From positions 10,230,001 through 10,294,000 of the forward strand of contig NZ_CP034539.1 in NCBI RefSeq assembly GCF_003963535.1: DNA of 64,000 nucleotides, in the 5' to 3' direction. The position numbers and the translations under genes are program-made. Source of the stretch: Streptomyces cyaneochromogenes (GTDB lineage: Bacteria > Actinomycetota > Actinomycetes > Streptomycetales > Streptomycetaceae). The stretch's first letter is position 1. Every line of letters begins with the position of its first letter. The notes beneath the pieces are model-generated. The model was given only the letters and a program-made list of their open reading frames with translations, was not told the origin of the DNA and ran no database searches. Below are positions 1 to 8,312 of the stretch, one piece after another.

Positions 1-138
1 CTCAAGACGTCCGCCGACGTGGTAACGCCCCTCAAGGAGGGCGCTCACCAGCATGACGTCGATGGGCTCGTGAGACGATGCCAGGCCGCTCTCCTCGAAG
101 AGCCGTTGAGCGATTTTCATTGCCGGTGAGTTGTTCAT
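1..138 (-). CDS. Partial CDS (5' end only), unknown function
   Basis: An open frame reads leftward off the window edge from an ATG at 138, giving 46 visible residues that begin MNNSPAMKIAQRLFEESGLA. A second in-frame ATG at 120 is an alternative start. It follows the class III aminotransferase on the same strand after 22 bases, so the two are probably co-transcribed and this protein probably acts with that enzyme. The visible N-terminus matches no family I recognise. No signal peptide or membrane segment is visible. The rest of the gene is outside the window. Confidence 0.5.
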   Translation of the reverse strand, partial: MNNSPAMKIAQRLFEESGLASSHEPIDVMLVSALLEGRYHVGGRLE

Positions 139-160
139 GGTCAGTTCCTTGGCCAGCCTG

Positions 161-1513
161 CTACAGACGGTCCTTCGCGACCTCGGAGAAGGTCTCCAGG
201 AATCGGGTCACATCGGCGGAGGTGAAGGCCAGCGGAGGGCGGATCTTCAGAACGTTCGCCGCCCTGCCCGTACCGCTGATGAGGATCCGACGGTCGCGCA
301 TGTCGTTGATGACGTCTTCGGTGCGTGAGCGGTCGGGCTCGAGCGTCTTCCGGTCCTTGACGAGTTCCACACCGACGTAGAGACCGCTGCCGCGCACCTC
401 AGCTACGTAAGGGGAATCCTTCGTGATCTCCTGGAGCCCTGCGCGCAGAGCCGTACCGTTCTTGAGAGCGCGCTGCTGCACGTTCTCGTTCTCGAAGACA
501 TCCAGGACTGCGGCGCCGGCGGCCACAGGGATCGAGCTGCCGGCAAAGGTGTTGAAGTAGCGAACATTCTGTCCGAACGCTTCGCAGACCTCGGGGCGGA
601 AAACCACACCGGAGATCGGCAATCCGTTGCCCATCGGCTTACCCATGGTGACGATGTCCGGCAGTACAGCATGGCGGGTGAAGCCCCACATCGAATCCCC
701 GAGCCGGGCGAATCCCGACTGCACCTCGTCCGCGATGTAGACACCGCCGGACGCGTGCACCTCCTCCACCACGGCCTTCATGTAACCGACCGGATCCGTG
801 AAGATTCCATCGCTGGAGTAGGCGCAGTCGGTGATCAGCGCCGCGAGCCGGTAACCGTGGCGCTCGAGGTCGTCGATCGCGCCGCGCACCTGGTTGCGCA
901 TGTGCTCGGCGAGCGTGGATCCGGGCGCGACGAGGCGCGGGTCAGGAGGATCGATGAGCCGGACGTTCGGTCCCAGCGGTGATCCTGTGCCCAGGGTCGG
1001 CGAGAAGCTCGCCACCTCACGAGTGAGGCCGTGGTAGGCCCAGCGAGTCACGATGATTCCCTCACCGCCCGTGTGGAACCTCGCCACCCGCACCGCGAGG
1101 TCGTTCGCCTCCGACCCGCTGCACGCGAGGCTCAGCTTCGACAGCTCCTCGGGGAAGGTTGCGAGAAGCCGCTCCGCGTAGTCGACCAGCGACTCCTGGA
1201 CGTAGCGGGTGTTGGTGTTGACTGCCGCCATCTGGCGGGAGACGGCCTCGGCCACGTGCGGGTGGGCGTGCCCGACGCACGGAACGTTGTTGTACGCGTC
1301 GAGGTAGTCGTTGCCGTCGCGGTCGATCAGGCGGGCTCCGTGACCGGAGACGAACTCGACCGGCTCCTTGTAGATGAGCGTATAGCCAGGACCGAGCACC
1401 TTGTTCCGGCGTCGGATGGTCTCCTGGAGGTGTTCGGGGAGTTCGCTCATTCCGCCCGGGTCGAACCGGTTGGGGTAGTGGGCGAGGGCTCGACTCACCG
1501 TCGAAGTCATCAT
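161..1513 (-). CDS. Class III PLP-dependent aminotransferase (phospho-lyase-like subgroup)
   Basis: A 450-residue fold-type I PLP enzyme of aminotransferase class III. The family signature DEVQSGFARLG lies near residue 260, and the PLP-binding lysine is Lys292 in TMGKPMGNG. The N-terminal YLDAYNNVPCVGHAHP resembles the subgroup holding ethanolamine-phosphate and phosphohydroxylysine phospho-lyases as well as ordinary omega-aminotransferases, so the substrate is undecided. The start is the first ATG of an ATG-ATG pair at 1513, preceded by GAAAGG at a suitable distance; the frame stays open to 1654, but that would overlap the divergent regulator's promoter. It is divergent from a ROK regulator that probably controls it, and lies just upstream of the partial gene at the window edge. 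Confidence 0.88.
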   Translation of the reverse strand: MMTSTVSRALAHYPNRFDPGGMSELPEHLQETIRRRNKVLGPGYTLIYKEPVEFVSGHGARLIDRDGNDYLDAYNNVPCVGHAHPHVAEAVSRQMAAVNTNTRYVQESLVDYAERLLATFPEELSKLSLACSGSEANDLAVRVARFHTGGEGIIVTRWAYHGLTREVASFSPTLGTGSPLGPNVRLIDPPDPRLVAPGSTLAEHMRNQVRGAIDDLERHGYRLAALITDCAYSSDGIFTDPVGYMKAVVEEVHASGGVYIADEVQSGFARLGDSMWGFTRHAVLPDIVTMGKPMGNGLPISGVVFRPEVCEAFGQNVRYFNTFAGSSIPVAAGAAVLDVFENENVQQRALKNGTALRAGLQEITKDSPYVAEVRGSGLYVGVELVKDRKTLEPDRSRTEDVINDMRDRRILISGTGRAANVLKIRPPLAFTSADVTRFLETFSEVAKDRL

Positions 1514-1570
1514 GGGCACACCTTTCGGCCTGGTTCTGTCGGAGTTGCTCGCTGCTGTGGCTGACCCTAC

Positions 1571-1610
1571 CCCTTCTTGGTTCCAGTTCCAACCTGAAAC
1601 AAGAACATCC
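1571..1610. promoter_or_regulatory. Candidate operator between aminotransferase and ROK regulator
   Basis: In the 144-base divergent spacer, TTCTTGGTTC (1574-1583) and GAAACAAGAA (1596-1605) form an inverted repeat matching at 9 of 10 positions around a 12-base centre. The centre holds GGTT and AACC as an inner dyad. This is a natural place for the ROK regulator to control both genes. The role is inferred from position and symmetry only. Confidence 0.45.
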
Positions 1611-1644
1611 AAGCGGGCCCGGCTCGCTCGGCGGATCGGCCTCG

Positions 1645-1650
1645 CTATGG
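1645..1650 (+). promoter_or_regulatory. Candidate -10 element for a leaderless ROK mRNA
   Basis: TATGGT lies 7 bases before the GTG start of the ROK gene and no Shine-Dalgarno is present, an arrangement typical of leaderless actinobacterial transcripts. No good -35 is evident. Confidence 0.35.
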
Positions 1651-1657
1651 TCATGAG

Positions 1658-2827
1658 GTGACCAGCAACCCCACATCGCGCGACTACAACAAGGCCTCAG
1701 TCCTTGATGTGGTCCTGACCCGGGCGCCCTTGACGCGGAACGAGCTCATCGAGCTCACGGGCTTGAGCAAGGCCACGGTGTCCCGAGCCGTAGAGGAGCT
1801 TCGGGCGGATGGCTTCGTCATCGACGGCGGAGTCGATGAGGTTGTCGGCCGCGGCCGCCGGTCCACCTATCTGGACGTGCCCGGCACGACCGGGCACGTC
1901 GTCGGTATCAGCTTCGGAGCGCAGACCACCTGTGTCCTCGTGACCGATCTGAGGGGTCGCGAGGTCCACCACGTGATGGTTCCCACCGCGGACCACGACG
2001 AGGTCAGGACCGGCGCCGAATGGCTGGTCGGCTTGATTGCGAAGGCCAGTGAGTCCGCACAGGGGCCACTGCGCCAGGTCGTCGCCGCGGTGCCAGGCCG
2101 GGTCCGGAACGGCAAGGAGATTTTCGGCCCGGCGGAGTCGATGAAAATCTTTGCCGGCTCTGATCTTCAGCGAGCCATTGCAGGCTTGATCAATGCTCCC
2201 GTGCTCCTCGACAGTGACGCCAATGCGTCCTTGCTGGGGATCCTCACCAACGACGCCACCGTCAGGAACGCCGCGCTCTTCAGCCTCAGCACCAACCTGA
2301 ACTTCGCCAGCTGCACAGATCGCGAGCTCGCCCGCGGGCGGACGCCTGCCTTCGGGGACATTGGTGTGCTCTCCTCCGGGGTTGACGATGAGATCCTCGA
2401 TGAGCTGCTGAGCACAAGAGGTCTTCTTCGCTTTGCTCGTGGGCGCGGACTCGACCTGGAACGCATCGAAGACCTCTGGCTGGAACCGCACGAAGAGATG
2501 CCGCACGCCGAGGTGCTGGAAGCGTTCACCACGGCAATCGCGACTGCTGTGAGCGTCGTCGCCGTGATGCTGGACCCTGAATCGGTCTACTTCGTGGGTC
2601 GATTGCGCCCGCTCGTCGAAGAAGTGCTTCCCGAGGTGCGCAGACGACTGAACCAGAGCCTTCCGGCGGTCCCAGAGGTCAAGACGGTGACGCAGGTGAT
2701 CGGTCTGTCGACGGCACAAGGAGCGGTGGACGCATGCCTGACCTTGGCTCAGGACCGGCTACGGAACGCTGTGCTCGGGGCGCGTCGACAGAGCCAACCT
2801 GCAGAGCGATCCGCACCAGCCTTCTGA
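1658..2827 (+). CDS. ROK family transcriptional regulator
   Basis: A 389-residue ROK-family regulator. The N-terminal winged helix spans about residues 10-60 (LTRNELIELTGLSKATVSRA), followed by an actin-fold sugar-kinase-like domain starting near residue 83 (VVGISFGAQTT). The cysteine-rich zinc motif of classical ROK proteins (NagC, Mlc) is not visible, and the ATP-site glycines are poorly kept, so it is probably a ligand-sensing regulator without kinase activity. The GTG start at 1658 lacks a ribosome site but sits just after a -10-like element, suggesting leaderless translation. It is divergent from the class III aminotransferase, its most likely target. The effector is unknown. Confidence 0.85.
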   Translation: MTSNPTSRDYNKASVLDVVLTRAPLTRNELIELTGLSKATVSRAVEELRADGFVIDGGVDEVVGRGRRSTYLDVPGTTGHVVGISFGAQTTCVLVTDLRGREVHHVMVPTADHDEVRTGAEWLVGLIAKASESAQGPLRQVVAAVPGRVRNGKEIFGPAESMKIFAGSDLQRAIAGLINAPVLLDSDANASLLGILTNDATVRNAALFSLSTNLNFASCTDRELARGRTPAFGDIGVLSSGVDDEILDELLSTRGLLRFARGRGLDLERIEDLWLEPHEEMPHAEVLEAFTTAIATAVSVVAVMLDPESVYFVGRLRPLVEEVLPEVRRRLNQSLPAVPEVKTVTQVIGLSTAQGAVDACLTLAQDRLRNAVLGARRQSQPAERSAPAF

Positions 2828-2844
2828 CTCGGCCACCAAAACGA

Positions 2845-2869
2845 ACCCACGCTTCATGTTGAAGCGAGG
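2845..2869. terminator. Hairpin after the ROK gene
   Basis: CGCTTCA (2850-2856), loop TGT, TGAAGCG (2860-2866) form a perfect 7-bp stem, with an outer AACC/GGTT pairing. It begins about 18 bases after the stop codon and has no T-tract. Confidence 0.45.
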
Positions 2870-3242
2870 TTCCCCCTCTGCGCTGGGGGGTGTTCGTGGT
2901 GGCGACTCTGCCTGTTCCGACCCTGCCTGTGCTGACCCTGGCCGCTCGGTCCGTCTGCCGCCTTCGACGGCTCCCTGCAGACCCACGCCGGCACCCTCCG
3001 GTCCCAACTGGCCCCAGTGGTGGGTCTGTAGCGCGAGCCGCCCCCGGGAACCAGAAGCAAGGCGGCGCGAAGCGCCCCGTGCGTGGGGGAGCGGGTCACC
3101 GCTTCGCCGTCCGGGATGAAGGGGCACCCGCCAGTGCACGAAGGCCGGCAAGGTCACATCCGAGGGCTGGGGTGGTCCCCGAACCCGGGACGAACACGAG
3201 CCTTGGGTCCCAAGGGCGCGTCCCGTCGAGCGTCCCGCCCTC
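2870..3242. other. Non-coding or decayed stretch
   Basis: Open frames exist on both strands, but none gives a protein-like sequence I recognise and none has a good ribosome site. A short 15-base imperfect tandem repeat (CTGCCTGTTCCGACC then CTGCCTGTGCTGACC) lies at about 2908-2937. It borders the pseudogene cluster and is probably decayed sequence too. Confidence 0.4.
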
Positions 3243-3452
3243 ATCCGTTGCGGCGACATCCCCTTCTACGGCATCCCGTCCCCGGACGGCCTGAACCCCG
3301 ACCCGGTGCGCCTGTCCGTCTTCATGGAGGGCTACACCCACAGCACCCGCCCGCTGGTCGGCCCCGTGCCGGGCTGCGACGACATCGTCCTGCTGGCCCG
3401 CTTCTCCGGCCAGGGCTTCAAGATCTCGCCCGCCATGGGCGACCTTGCATGA
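3243..3452 (+). pseudogene. C-terminal remnant of a SolA/MTOX-type FAD oxidase
   Basis: The frame ending at the TGA at 3450-3452 reads FYGIPSPDG, then EGYTHSTRPLVGPVPG, then ARFSGQGFKISPAMGDLA. This is the layout of the C-terminal part of N-methyl-L-tryptophan oxidase/sarcosine oxidase-like enzymes, where the FSGQGFK segment sits close to the flavin. The FAD-binding N-terminal two thirds is absent upstream, so this is a 5'-truncated remnant. It opens a cluster of three decayed genes reading in the same direction. Confidence 0.65.
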
Positions 3453-3529
3453 ACGGGCTGACCGTGCGCCCCGGCACGCACCTCGCCGCCATCGCCACCC
3501 CCCCCACGACTGACGGGCCTCGGGCCCGC

Positions 3530-3785
3530 CCGGCGCAACGCACTCGCCGGTGCTCCCAACCACTACGACGAGGGCTTCGACATGGACATCGACTGGTGGC
3601 TGAAGAACGAAGCGGCCGTCACCAACGCTGGTTGGAGTGGACTCGCGGCTCAACTCGGTGTCGCCACACTGTCCGTCGAGGTGGCCGGCGTCAAGCCGGC
3701 CACCGCGACAGGCAAAGCGCTGTCCTGCGGGGACGCCGTCGCCGCCGACGTGGCGTCCATGGAGATCGCCGGGCCGTGGTCCACC
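3530..3785 (+). pseudogene. Possible decayed coding segment, family not identified
   Basis: One frame reads protein-like for about 80 residues (NHYDEGFDMDIDWWLKNEAA, later TLSVEVAGVKPATATGKAL) but has no convincing start and runs into the ABC ATPase remnant through a frame change. It lies between two recognisable pseudogenes on the same strand. I cannot assign a family. Confidence 0.25.
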
Positions 3786-3866
3786 GCACGCCGGTCATCC
3801 TCATGTCCGATCGCATCGCGGTCATGCGCAAAAGTCCTGATCGAGCAGTTCGACACCCCGGGGTGA
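3786..3866 (+). pseudogene. Remnant of an ABC transporter ATP-binding protein
   Basis: One frame reads TPVILMSDRIAVMR. After a one-base shift in the next few codons a second frame reads KVLIEQFDTPG and stops at 3864-3866. Joined, these match the segment after the H-loop of potA/ugpC-type importer ATPases, where SDRIAVM is followed by a short turn and IEQFDTP. No Walker A, signature or Walker B region is visible upstream, so only a fragment near the C-terminus of the nucleotide-binding domain is left. Confidence 0.55.
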
Positions 3867-4025
3867 ATCGGCCCGGCCAAGCCGGAACGTGCCGGAGACT
3901 CTTCCCTCGCGGGATGGCAGGGGGCCTGGGCGGTTGTCGTGGCCGCGCCGCCTCATGGTCTGCGGCACCCCCGCTTGTCGTGGAGGTCTGCAACCTCGAC
4001 CGATCAGCGAAGGAAGCGGTCCGCT

Positions 4026-4291
4026 GTGGACGCCATCGACGAGAAAATCATCGCCGAGCTGACCCGCAACGCCCGCATCTCGCACTCGGAGCTGGCCGGC
4101 AATGTGCTGCTGTCCCGCAATGCGGTGCACCACATGCCGCCTCGGCGCTGGTCCTCGTCTACCGGCAGGACCGCAGGCGCGGCGGAGACGTCCTGGCCGC
4201 ACTCGAACCCATCCCCGAGGCCGTCATCTGCGAGATCCTCAGCGGGGACTTCGACATCAGCCTCGGCTGCGCACGACCTCTTGCTGACTGA
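4026..4291 (+). pseudogene. Broken Lrp/AsnC family regulator
   Basis: From the GTG at 4026 the frame reads VDAIDEKIIAELTRNARISH and SELAGNVLLSRNAVHH, the helix-turn-helix start of Lrp/AsnC proteins. Just after the recognition helix the frame is lost and sequence is missing. A different frame then gives ALVLVYRQDRRRGGDVLAAL and PEAVICEILSGDFDI, the start of the RAM effector-binding domain, before the gene degenerates. The remnant is about 265 bases against about 450-500 for an intact gene. It combines an internal deletion with frameshifts and cannot be functional. Confidence 0.75.
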
Positions 4292-4800
4292 TCGTCTGTG
4301 TTGCGGAGATCCGGTGCTCCCCACGGCTGGGATGCGAGCCGCTTGCCGCCGCGAGGGCGCGCGTTCCGCAGCCCCTCCAGCGCGGCGGCTCGGCGTCGAA
4401 CTCACGCTCAGGACACTGTGAACCCGAACCGGGTGCGGCGCTCGGCCGTGAGGACATCGGCGTGTTGGGCGACCGCCGGCGGTCCTGCCCGGTCTGGCAG
4501 GCCGGCAGCAGTGACACGGTCCGTTCGTCGCGCGGGGTCGACCGGCGTGTGGAACCTGCGGTCGGCAGGCAGGCCGCAGGTGCGGCCACGAAGGCGTTGG
4601 GCCAGGGTGCCGTGTGCCTCCCGCGAATACGGATTGCGGTGCCCAATGACAGGGCCGTTCAAGGGTACGCCGCCGACGCTCGCTGCACGGGCGGAAGCCG
4701 GCTCGCGGATCAGCTGGAGTGGGGATGAGCCAGGTCACGCCATAGCCGAGCCATCCAGTCGCGGATCGCGTTACCTCGTACACAGCAATCTCATTGGTTG
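4292..4800. other. Gene-free stretch
   Basis: About 500 bases between the broken AsnC gene and the substrate-binding protein. Open frames occur on both strands as expected at this GC content, but none shows a recognisable domain or a supported start. It is probably a continuation of the decayed region. Confidence 0.4.
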
Positions 4801-4809
4801 AGAATTCAC

Positions 4810-4847
4810 CTACCGAGGTAGATCAAGTAAGGCTTGCCTTATATGCT
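4810..4847 (+). promoter_or_regulatory. Promoter region with two palindromes, one iron-box-like
   Basis: CTACC-GA-GGTAG lies at 4810-4821 and TAAGGCTTGCCTTA at 4828-4841 (6-bp arms around TT). The second resembles DtxR/IdeR/DmdR1 iron boxes in its AGGC-GCCT core, though it is shorter than the 19-bp consensus. A weak promoter (TAGATC at 4819, 17-base spacer, TATGCT at 4842-4847) would put this repeat between -35 and -10. Metal control of the transporter is inferred. Confidence 0.4.
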
Positions 4848-4913
4848 GATCGAGCCCTGCCCATCTGAGCGCGCACGGGCTCACGCCACACTCTCTCGCA
4901 TGACAGGACTCCC

Positions 4914-6437
4914 ATGCGTACGACCTCCCGCGGTCTCATCTTGACGCTTGCCCTCACTCCGTTGCTGGCCGGCTGCTTCGTGTCCGGCGCAGAAGGATCC
5001 GGTTCGGACACGCAAGGCGGATCGGCCGGTCGGCTGAGGGTCGCGCTCGCCCGGCCGCCGGTGCAGGCCCTGTCCCCGTACAGCGACGACGCGACCTTGC
5101 TGGGCAAGCTCTCCGTCGTCGAAGGGCTCACCGCCCTGGACAAGAACGGCGCCGCAGCTCCCGCGCTGGCGAAGTCCTGGAAGCAGGTCAACCCCACCAC
5201 GTGGACCTTCGAGTTGCGCAAGGCGTCCTTCCAGGACGGCACGCCGGTCACGGCCGACGCGGTCGTCAACGCCCTCGACCACGCGGACGCCGCAACGCCC
5301 AAGCCCCGCGTCCTCAGTGACGTCACCCTCACCGCGAAGGCCCAGGACGCCGACACGGTCACGATCAGCACGAAGGCAGCCGACCCGGTGCTCCCGCTGC
5401 GCCTGGCCAGCCCGGTACTGGCCATCCTCTCCGCCAAGGCGTACGCCAAGGACGGCACGGCCAGCGCGATCGGCACCGGAACCGGCCCTTTTAAGGTCAC
5501 GAAGCTGATCGGCAAGTCCAAGGCCTCGCTCGACCGTTACGACGGCTACTGGGGCGGCAAGGCCAAGGCGCCCGGCATCGACGTCACTTGGATAGCCGAC
5601 GGCACCGCACGCGCCAACGCCCTGCGCGGCGGCGACGTCGATATCGCCGAGTGGATCCCCACCGCCCAGGCGAAGCTGCTGGACGCGAAAACCCGTCACG
5701 AAGTGCCGTCCGTACGGACCGACAGCCTCATCCTCAACACCGGCAACGGCATCTTCACCGACCCCACGCTGCGCGCGGCGGCCCGTGAGGCCGTCGACGG
5801 CTCCGCGCTGGTCGACTCGATCTTCGGCGGCTATGCCGACCCCGCTCAGGGCCTGTTCGGGCCCGCCGTGTCCTGGGCCGCCGACAAGCGCGTCGACGCC
5901 ACCGGCCGCGCCAAGGCCGCGACACCCGCACAGGTCAGGTCCAAGACGAAGGGCAAGGTCCTGCGTCTGGCCGCCTACACCAACCGCGCGGAACTCCCCG
6001 AGACCGCCACCGTCCTGCAACAGCAGCTGGAGAAGGCCGGGTTCACCGTCAAGCAGGACGTACGTGAGTACACGCAGATGGAGGCCGACCTCCTCGCCGG
6101 CAAGTACGACGCCCTCGTCATGTCCCGGGTGGTGCTCCTCGACACCGGAGACGCGGTCGCGTACCTGGCGAGCGACTACACGAGCAACGGCGTGTACAAC
6201 ATCGCCCGTCTGAAGGACGCCAAGGTGGACCAGGCCGTCAAGGCCGCCGCCGAGGAAGGCGACGTGACGAAGCGGCAGCAGAAGATCATGGCCGCCGAGG
6301 CGGAGATCCTGCGCACCGACGCCGTCGTGCCGCTGGTCCACGAGAAGGTCGTCCAGGGCATCGCCACCGATGTCGAGGGTGTGCTCCTCGATCCGCGCGA
6401 GCGCTCCCTGATCGACGTCGATACCCACCTGAAGTAG
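4914..6437 (+). CDS. ABC transporter substrate-binding lipoprotein, family 5 (peptide/nickel/siderophore type)
   Basis: A 507-residue extracellular solute-binding protein of the DppA/OppA/NikA family (SBP_bac_5). Residues 1-21 form a lipoprotein signal with lipobox LLAGC, so Cys21 would be lipidated and the protein held on the outer face of the membrane. Family features follow in order: VEGLTALDKNG near residue 72, TWTFELRKASFQDGTPVTAD near 97, and the late VPLVHEKVVQGI segment. The family binds peptides, nickel-chelates or metallophores, and the ligand cannot be read from sequence. The gene starts 7 bases before the fused permease gene and lies behind an iron-box-like palindrome. No cognate ATPase gene is adjacent. 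Confidence 0.87.
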   Translation: MRTTSRGLILTLALTPLLAGCFVSGAEGSGSDTQGGSAGRLRVALARPPVQALSPYSDDATLLGKLSVVEGLTALDKNGAAAPALAKSWKQVNPTTWTFELRKASFQDGTPVTADAVVNALDHADAATPKPRVLSDVTLTAKAQDADTVTISTKAADPVLPLRLASPVLAILSAKAYAKDGTASAIGTGTGPFKVTKLIGKSKASLDRYDGYWGGKAKAPGIDVTWIADGTARANALRGGDVDIAEWIPTAQAKLLDAKTRHEVPSVRTDSLILNTGNGIFTDPTLRAAAREAVDGSALVDSIFGGYADPAQGLFGPAVSWAADKRVDATGRAKAATPAQVRSKTKGKVLRLAAYTNRAELPETATVLQQQLEKAGFTVKQDVREYTQMEADLLAGKYDALVMSRVVLLDTGDAVAYLASDYTSNGVYNIARLKDAKVDQAVKAAAEEGDVTKRQQKIMAAEAEILRTDAVVPLVHEKVVQGIATDVEGVLLDPRERSLIDVDTHLK

Positions 6438-6443
6438 CGGCCG

Positions 6444-8312
6444 ATGAGCGTCATGTCGGCCGGTACCGAGGTCCGCCCGTCCCGGTGGCGCGCGAGCCTC
6501 GGCCGCCTCGCCGCCGGGACCGCGCTGCTGACGGCCGTGGCCATGCTGCCTTGGCTGTCCGGCAACGACCCCGCGCTGACCGTCCTGCGGGCCCGCTCCG
6601 CCGACCAAAATCCGACCCCTGAGCAGCTGGCCGCCGTCCGGGAGCAACTGGGGCTGGACGAGGGGCCGTTCGCGCATCTCGCGCACTGGCTCGGCGGGCT
6701 GCCGAGGGGCGAGGCGGGCACCTCCTGGGTGTCGGGTGAGGCGGTGCTGCCCCAGGTGACGGGTGCCTTCGCGGTCTCCTTCACGCTGATGCTCGGGGCG
6801 CTCGTGGTCACCATCGCCGTCGCCGCACTGGTCAGCGCCCGCACCGTGTATCTCGGCTCCCGGCGACGGCTGCACCGGGGGAGAGGGGTCATCGGGGTCG
6901 CTGTCCTCGCCGCCCTCCCCAAGTTCCTGCTCGCCTCGCTCCTCGCCACCGTCTGCGGGGTGTGGCTGGGCTGGTTCCCGTCCAGCGGGTGGGCGGGACC
7001 GGCGTCGATGGTGCTGCCCGCGCTCGCCCTCGGTGTCCCGTCCGGGGCGATGATCGGCGGTCTGCTCGACCAGTCCCTGCCCGCCGCCTTCAACGAGCCG
7101 TGGGCCCGGACCTGGCACGCCTACGGCTACGCGCCCGGCCGCGTCGCCCGGCATGCGCTGCGGCGCGCACTGGCCGGAGTGCTCCCGCAACTCCTGCCGA
7201 CCGTCGTCGCCCTGGTCGGCGGCGCCGTCGCGGTGGAGAAGATCTTCAACATTCCCGGGCTCGGTCGCCTCGCCCTGGACGCCGCCATAGCCCAGGACCT
7301 GCCACCCCTGCAGACCGCGACCCTGGCCCTCATCCTGCTCGGCGTCGTCGCCGGCCTGCTCATCCAGGCCCTGCGTCGCGCGCTGCTCGGCCCGGCCCTG
7401 CGGGACGGGGCCCTGCCCGCGCTGCACGCACCGGCCGCTTCCCGAGGGCGCTTCACCCGCTGGGCCGCCGTGGCCTGTGCCCTCGCCCTGCTCGCTCTGG
7501 TCACCACCGGACTGCTCCGCGATCCGCTCCATGTGGACACGGCGGCCCGACTGCTCCCGCCCTCAGCCGCACACCCGTTGGGCACCGACGCGCTTGGCCG
7601 CGATCTGCTGGCCCGGCTGGGCCACGGGGCGCTGCGCACGGTGGGCGTGGCCCTCGTGGTGACCGCGGTGTGCGTGCTCGCCGGGCTGTTGCTCGGCATG
7701 GCGGCTCAAGTCGGCGCGGGGCTCACGGAAGTGGTGTCGACGATGCCGGCGGTCCTCGCCGGACTGCTGACCACCGCGGTGACCGGCCCGTCGGCCTGGG
7801 GCGCCGCCCTCGCGGTCTGCCTGGTCGGCTGGACCCCTTACGCCGCCCAGGCCGCGGCATTGCTGGAACAGGAGCGGGCCAGCGGCCACATGCTCGCGTC
7901 CCTCTCCTTCGGTGCCGGTCCGGGCTATCTCCTCCGCTACCACCTGCTGCCCGCCGTACTGCCCCCCGTCCTGCGCAACGCCCTCCTGCGCCTGCCCACC
8001 ACCGTCCTCGTACTGGCCTCTCTGGGCTTCCTCGGTCTGGGCGAGCAGCCGCCCACCGCGGAGTGGGGCCGCCTGCTGTCGGAGAACCAGCCGTACGTGG
8101 AACTGGCGCCCTGGACCGTACTCGGCCCGGCGTGCGCACTCGTCCTGCTCTCCGTTCTCGCCGTGTCCGGCACGGACGCCGCGGCTGTGCGCAGCCCGGC
8201 GTCCGTCCGGAAGTCCCGTCGGTCCAGTGGGAGAGGTGCGCAGGCGCAGGGCGGGGTCAGTGCCGGGCGAACTGAACGCCGGTCGGCTGCACGACGTTCG
8301 CCAGCAGCTTGA
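6444..8312 (+). CDS. Fused DppB-DppC-type ABC permease (two permeases in one chain), probably with run-on C-terminus
   Basis: A 622-residue protein carrying both permease units of a family 5 importer. Residues 1 to about 320 are DppB-like, with a cytoplasmic-loop region and then VAVEKIFNIPGLGRLALDAA. Residues from about 340 are DppC-like, with HPLGTDALGRDLLARLGHGA. About 12 membrane segments are expected. After residue 580 (VLSVLAVSGTDAAA) the chain turns into an arginine/serine-rich low-complexity tail that runs 56 bases into the 3' end of the convergent expansin-like gene, so the native stop is probably lost. The usual partner, a fused DppD-DppF ATPase, is missing. Function therefore requires an ATPase elsewhere, or the system is dead. 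Confidence 0.8.
   Translation: MSVMSAGTEVRPSRWRASLGRLAAGTALLTAVAMLPWLSGNDPALTVLRARSADQNPTPEQLAAVREQLGLDEGPFAHLAHWLGGLPRGEAGTSWVSGEAVLPQVTGAFAVSFTLMLGALVVTIAVAALVSARTVYLGSRRRLHRGRGVIGVAVLAALPKFLLASLLATVCGVWLGWFPSSGWAGPASMVLPALALGVPSGAMIGGLLDQSLPAAFNEPWARTWHAYGYAPGRVARHALRRALAGVLPQLLPTVVALVGGAVAVEKIFNIPGLGRLALDAAIAQDLPPLQTATLALILLGVVAGLLIQALRRALLGPALRDGALPALHAPAASRGRFTRWAAVACALALLALVTTGLLRDPLHVDTAARLLPPSAAHPLGTDALGRDLLARLGHGALRTVGVALVVTAVCVLAGLLLGMAAQVGAGLTEVVSTMPAVLAGLLTTAVTGPSAWGAALAVCLVGWTPYAAQAAALLEQERASGHMLASLSFGAGPGYLLRYHLLPAVLPPVLRNALLRLPTTVLVLASLGFLGLGEQPPTAEWGRLLSENQPYVELAPWTVLGPACALVLLSVLAVSGTDAAAVRSPASVRKSRRSSGRGAQAQGGVSAGRTERRSAARRSPAA

Noticed and set aside
4881..7532. An 883-codon open frame on the minus strand
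   Set aside because: It is antisense to the substrate-binding protein and permease genes, has a glycine/glutamine/arginine-rich shadow composition and no domain.
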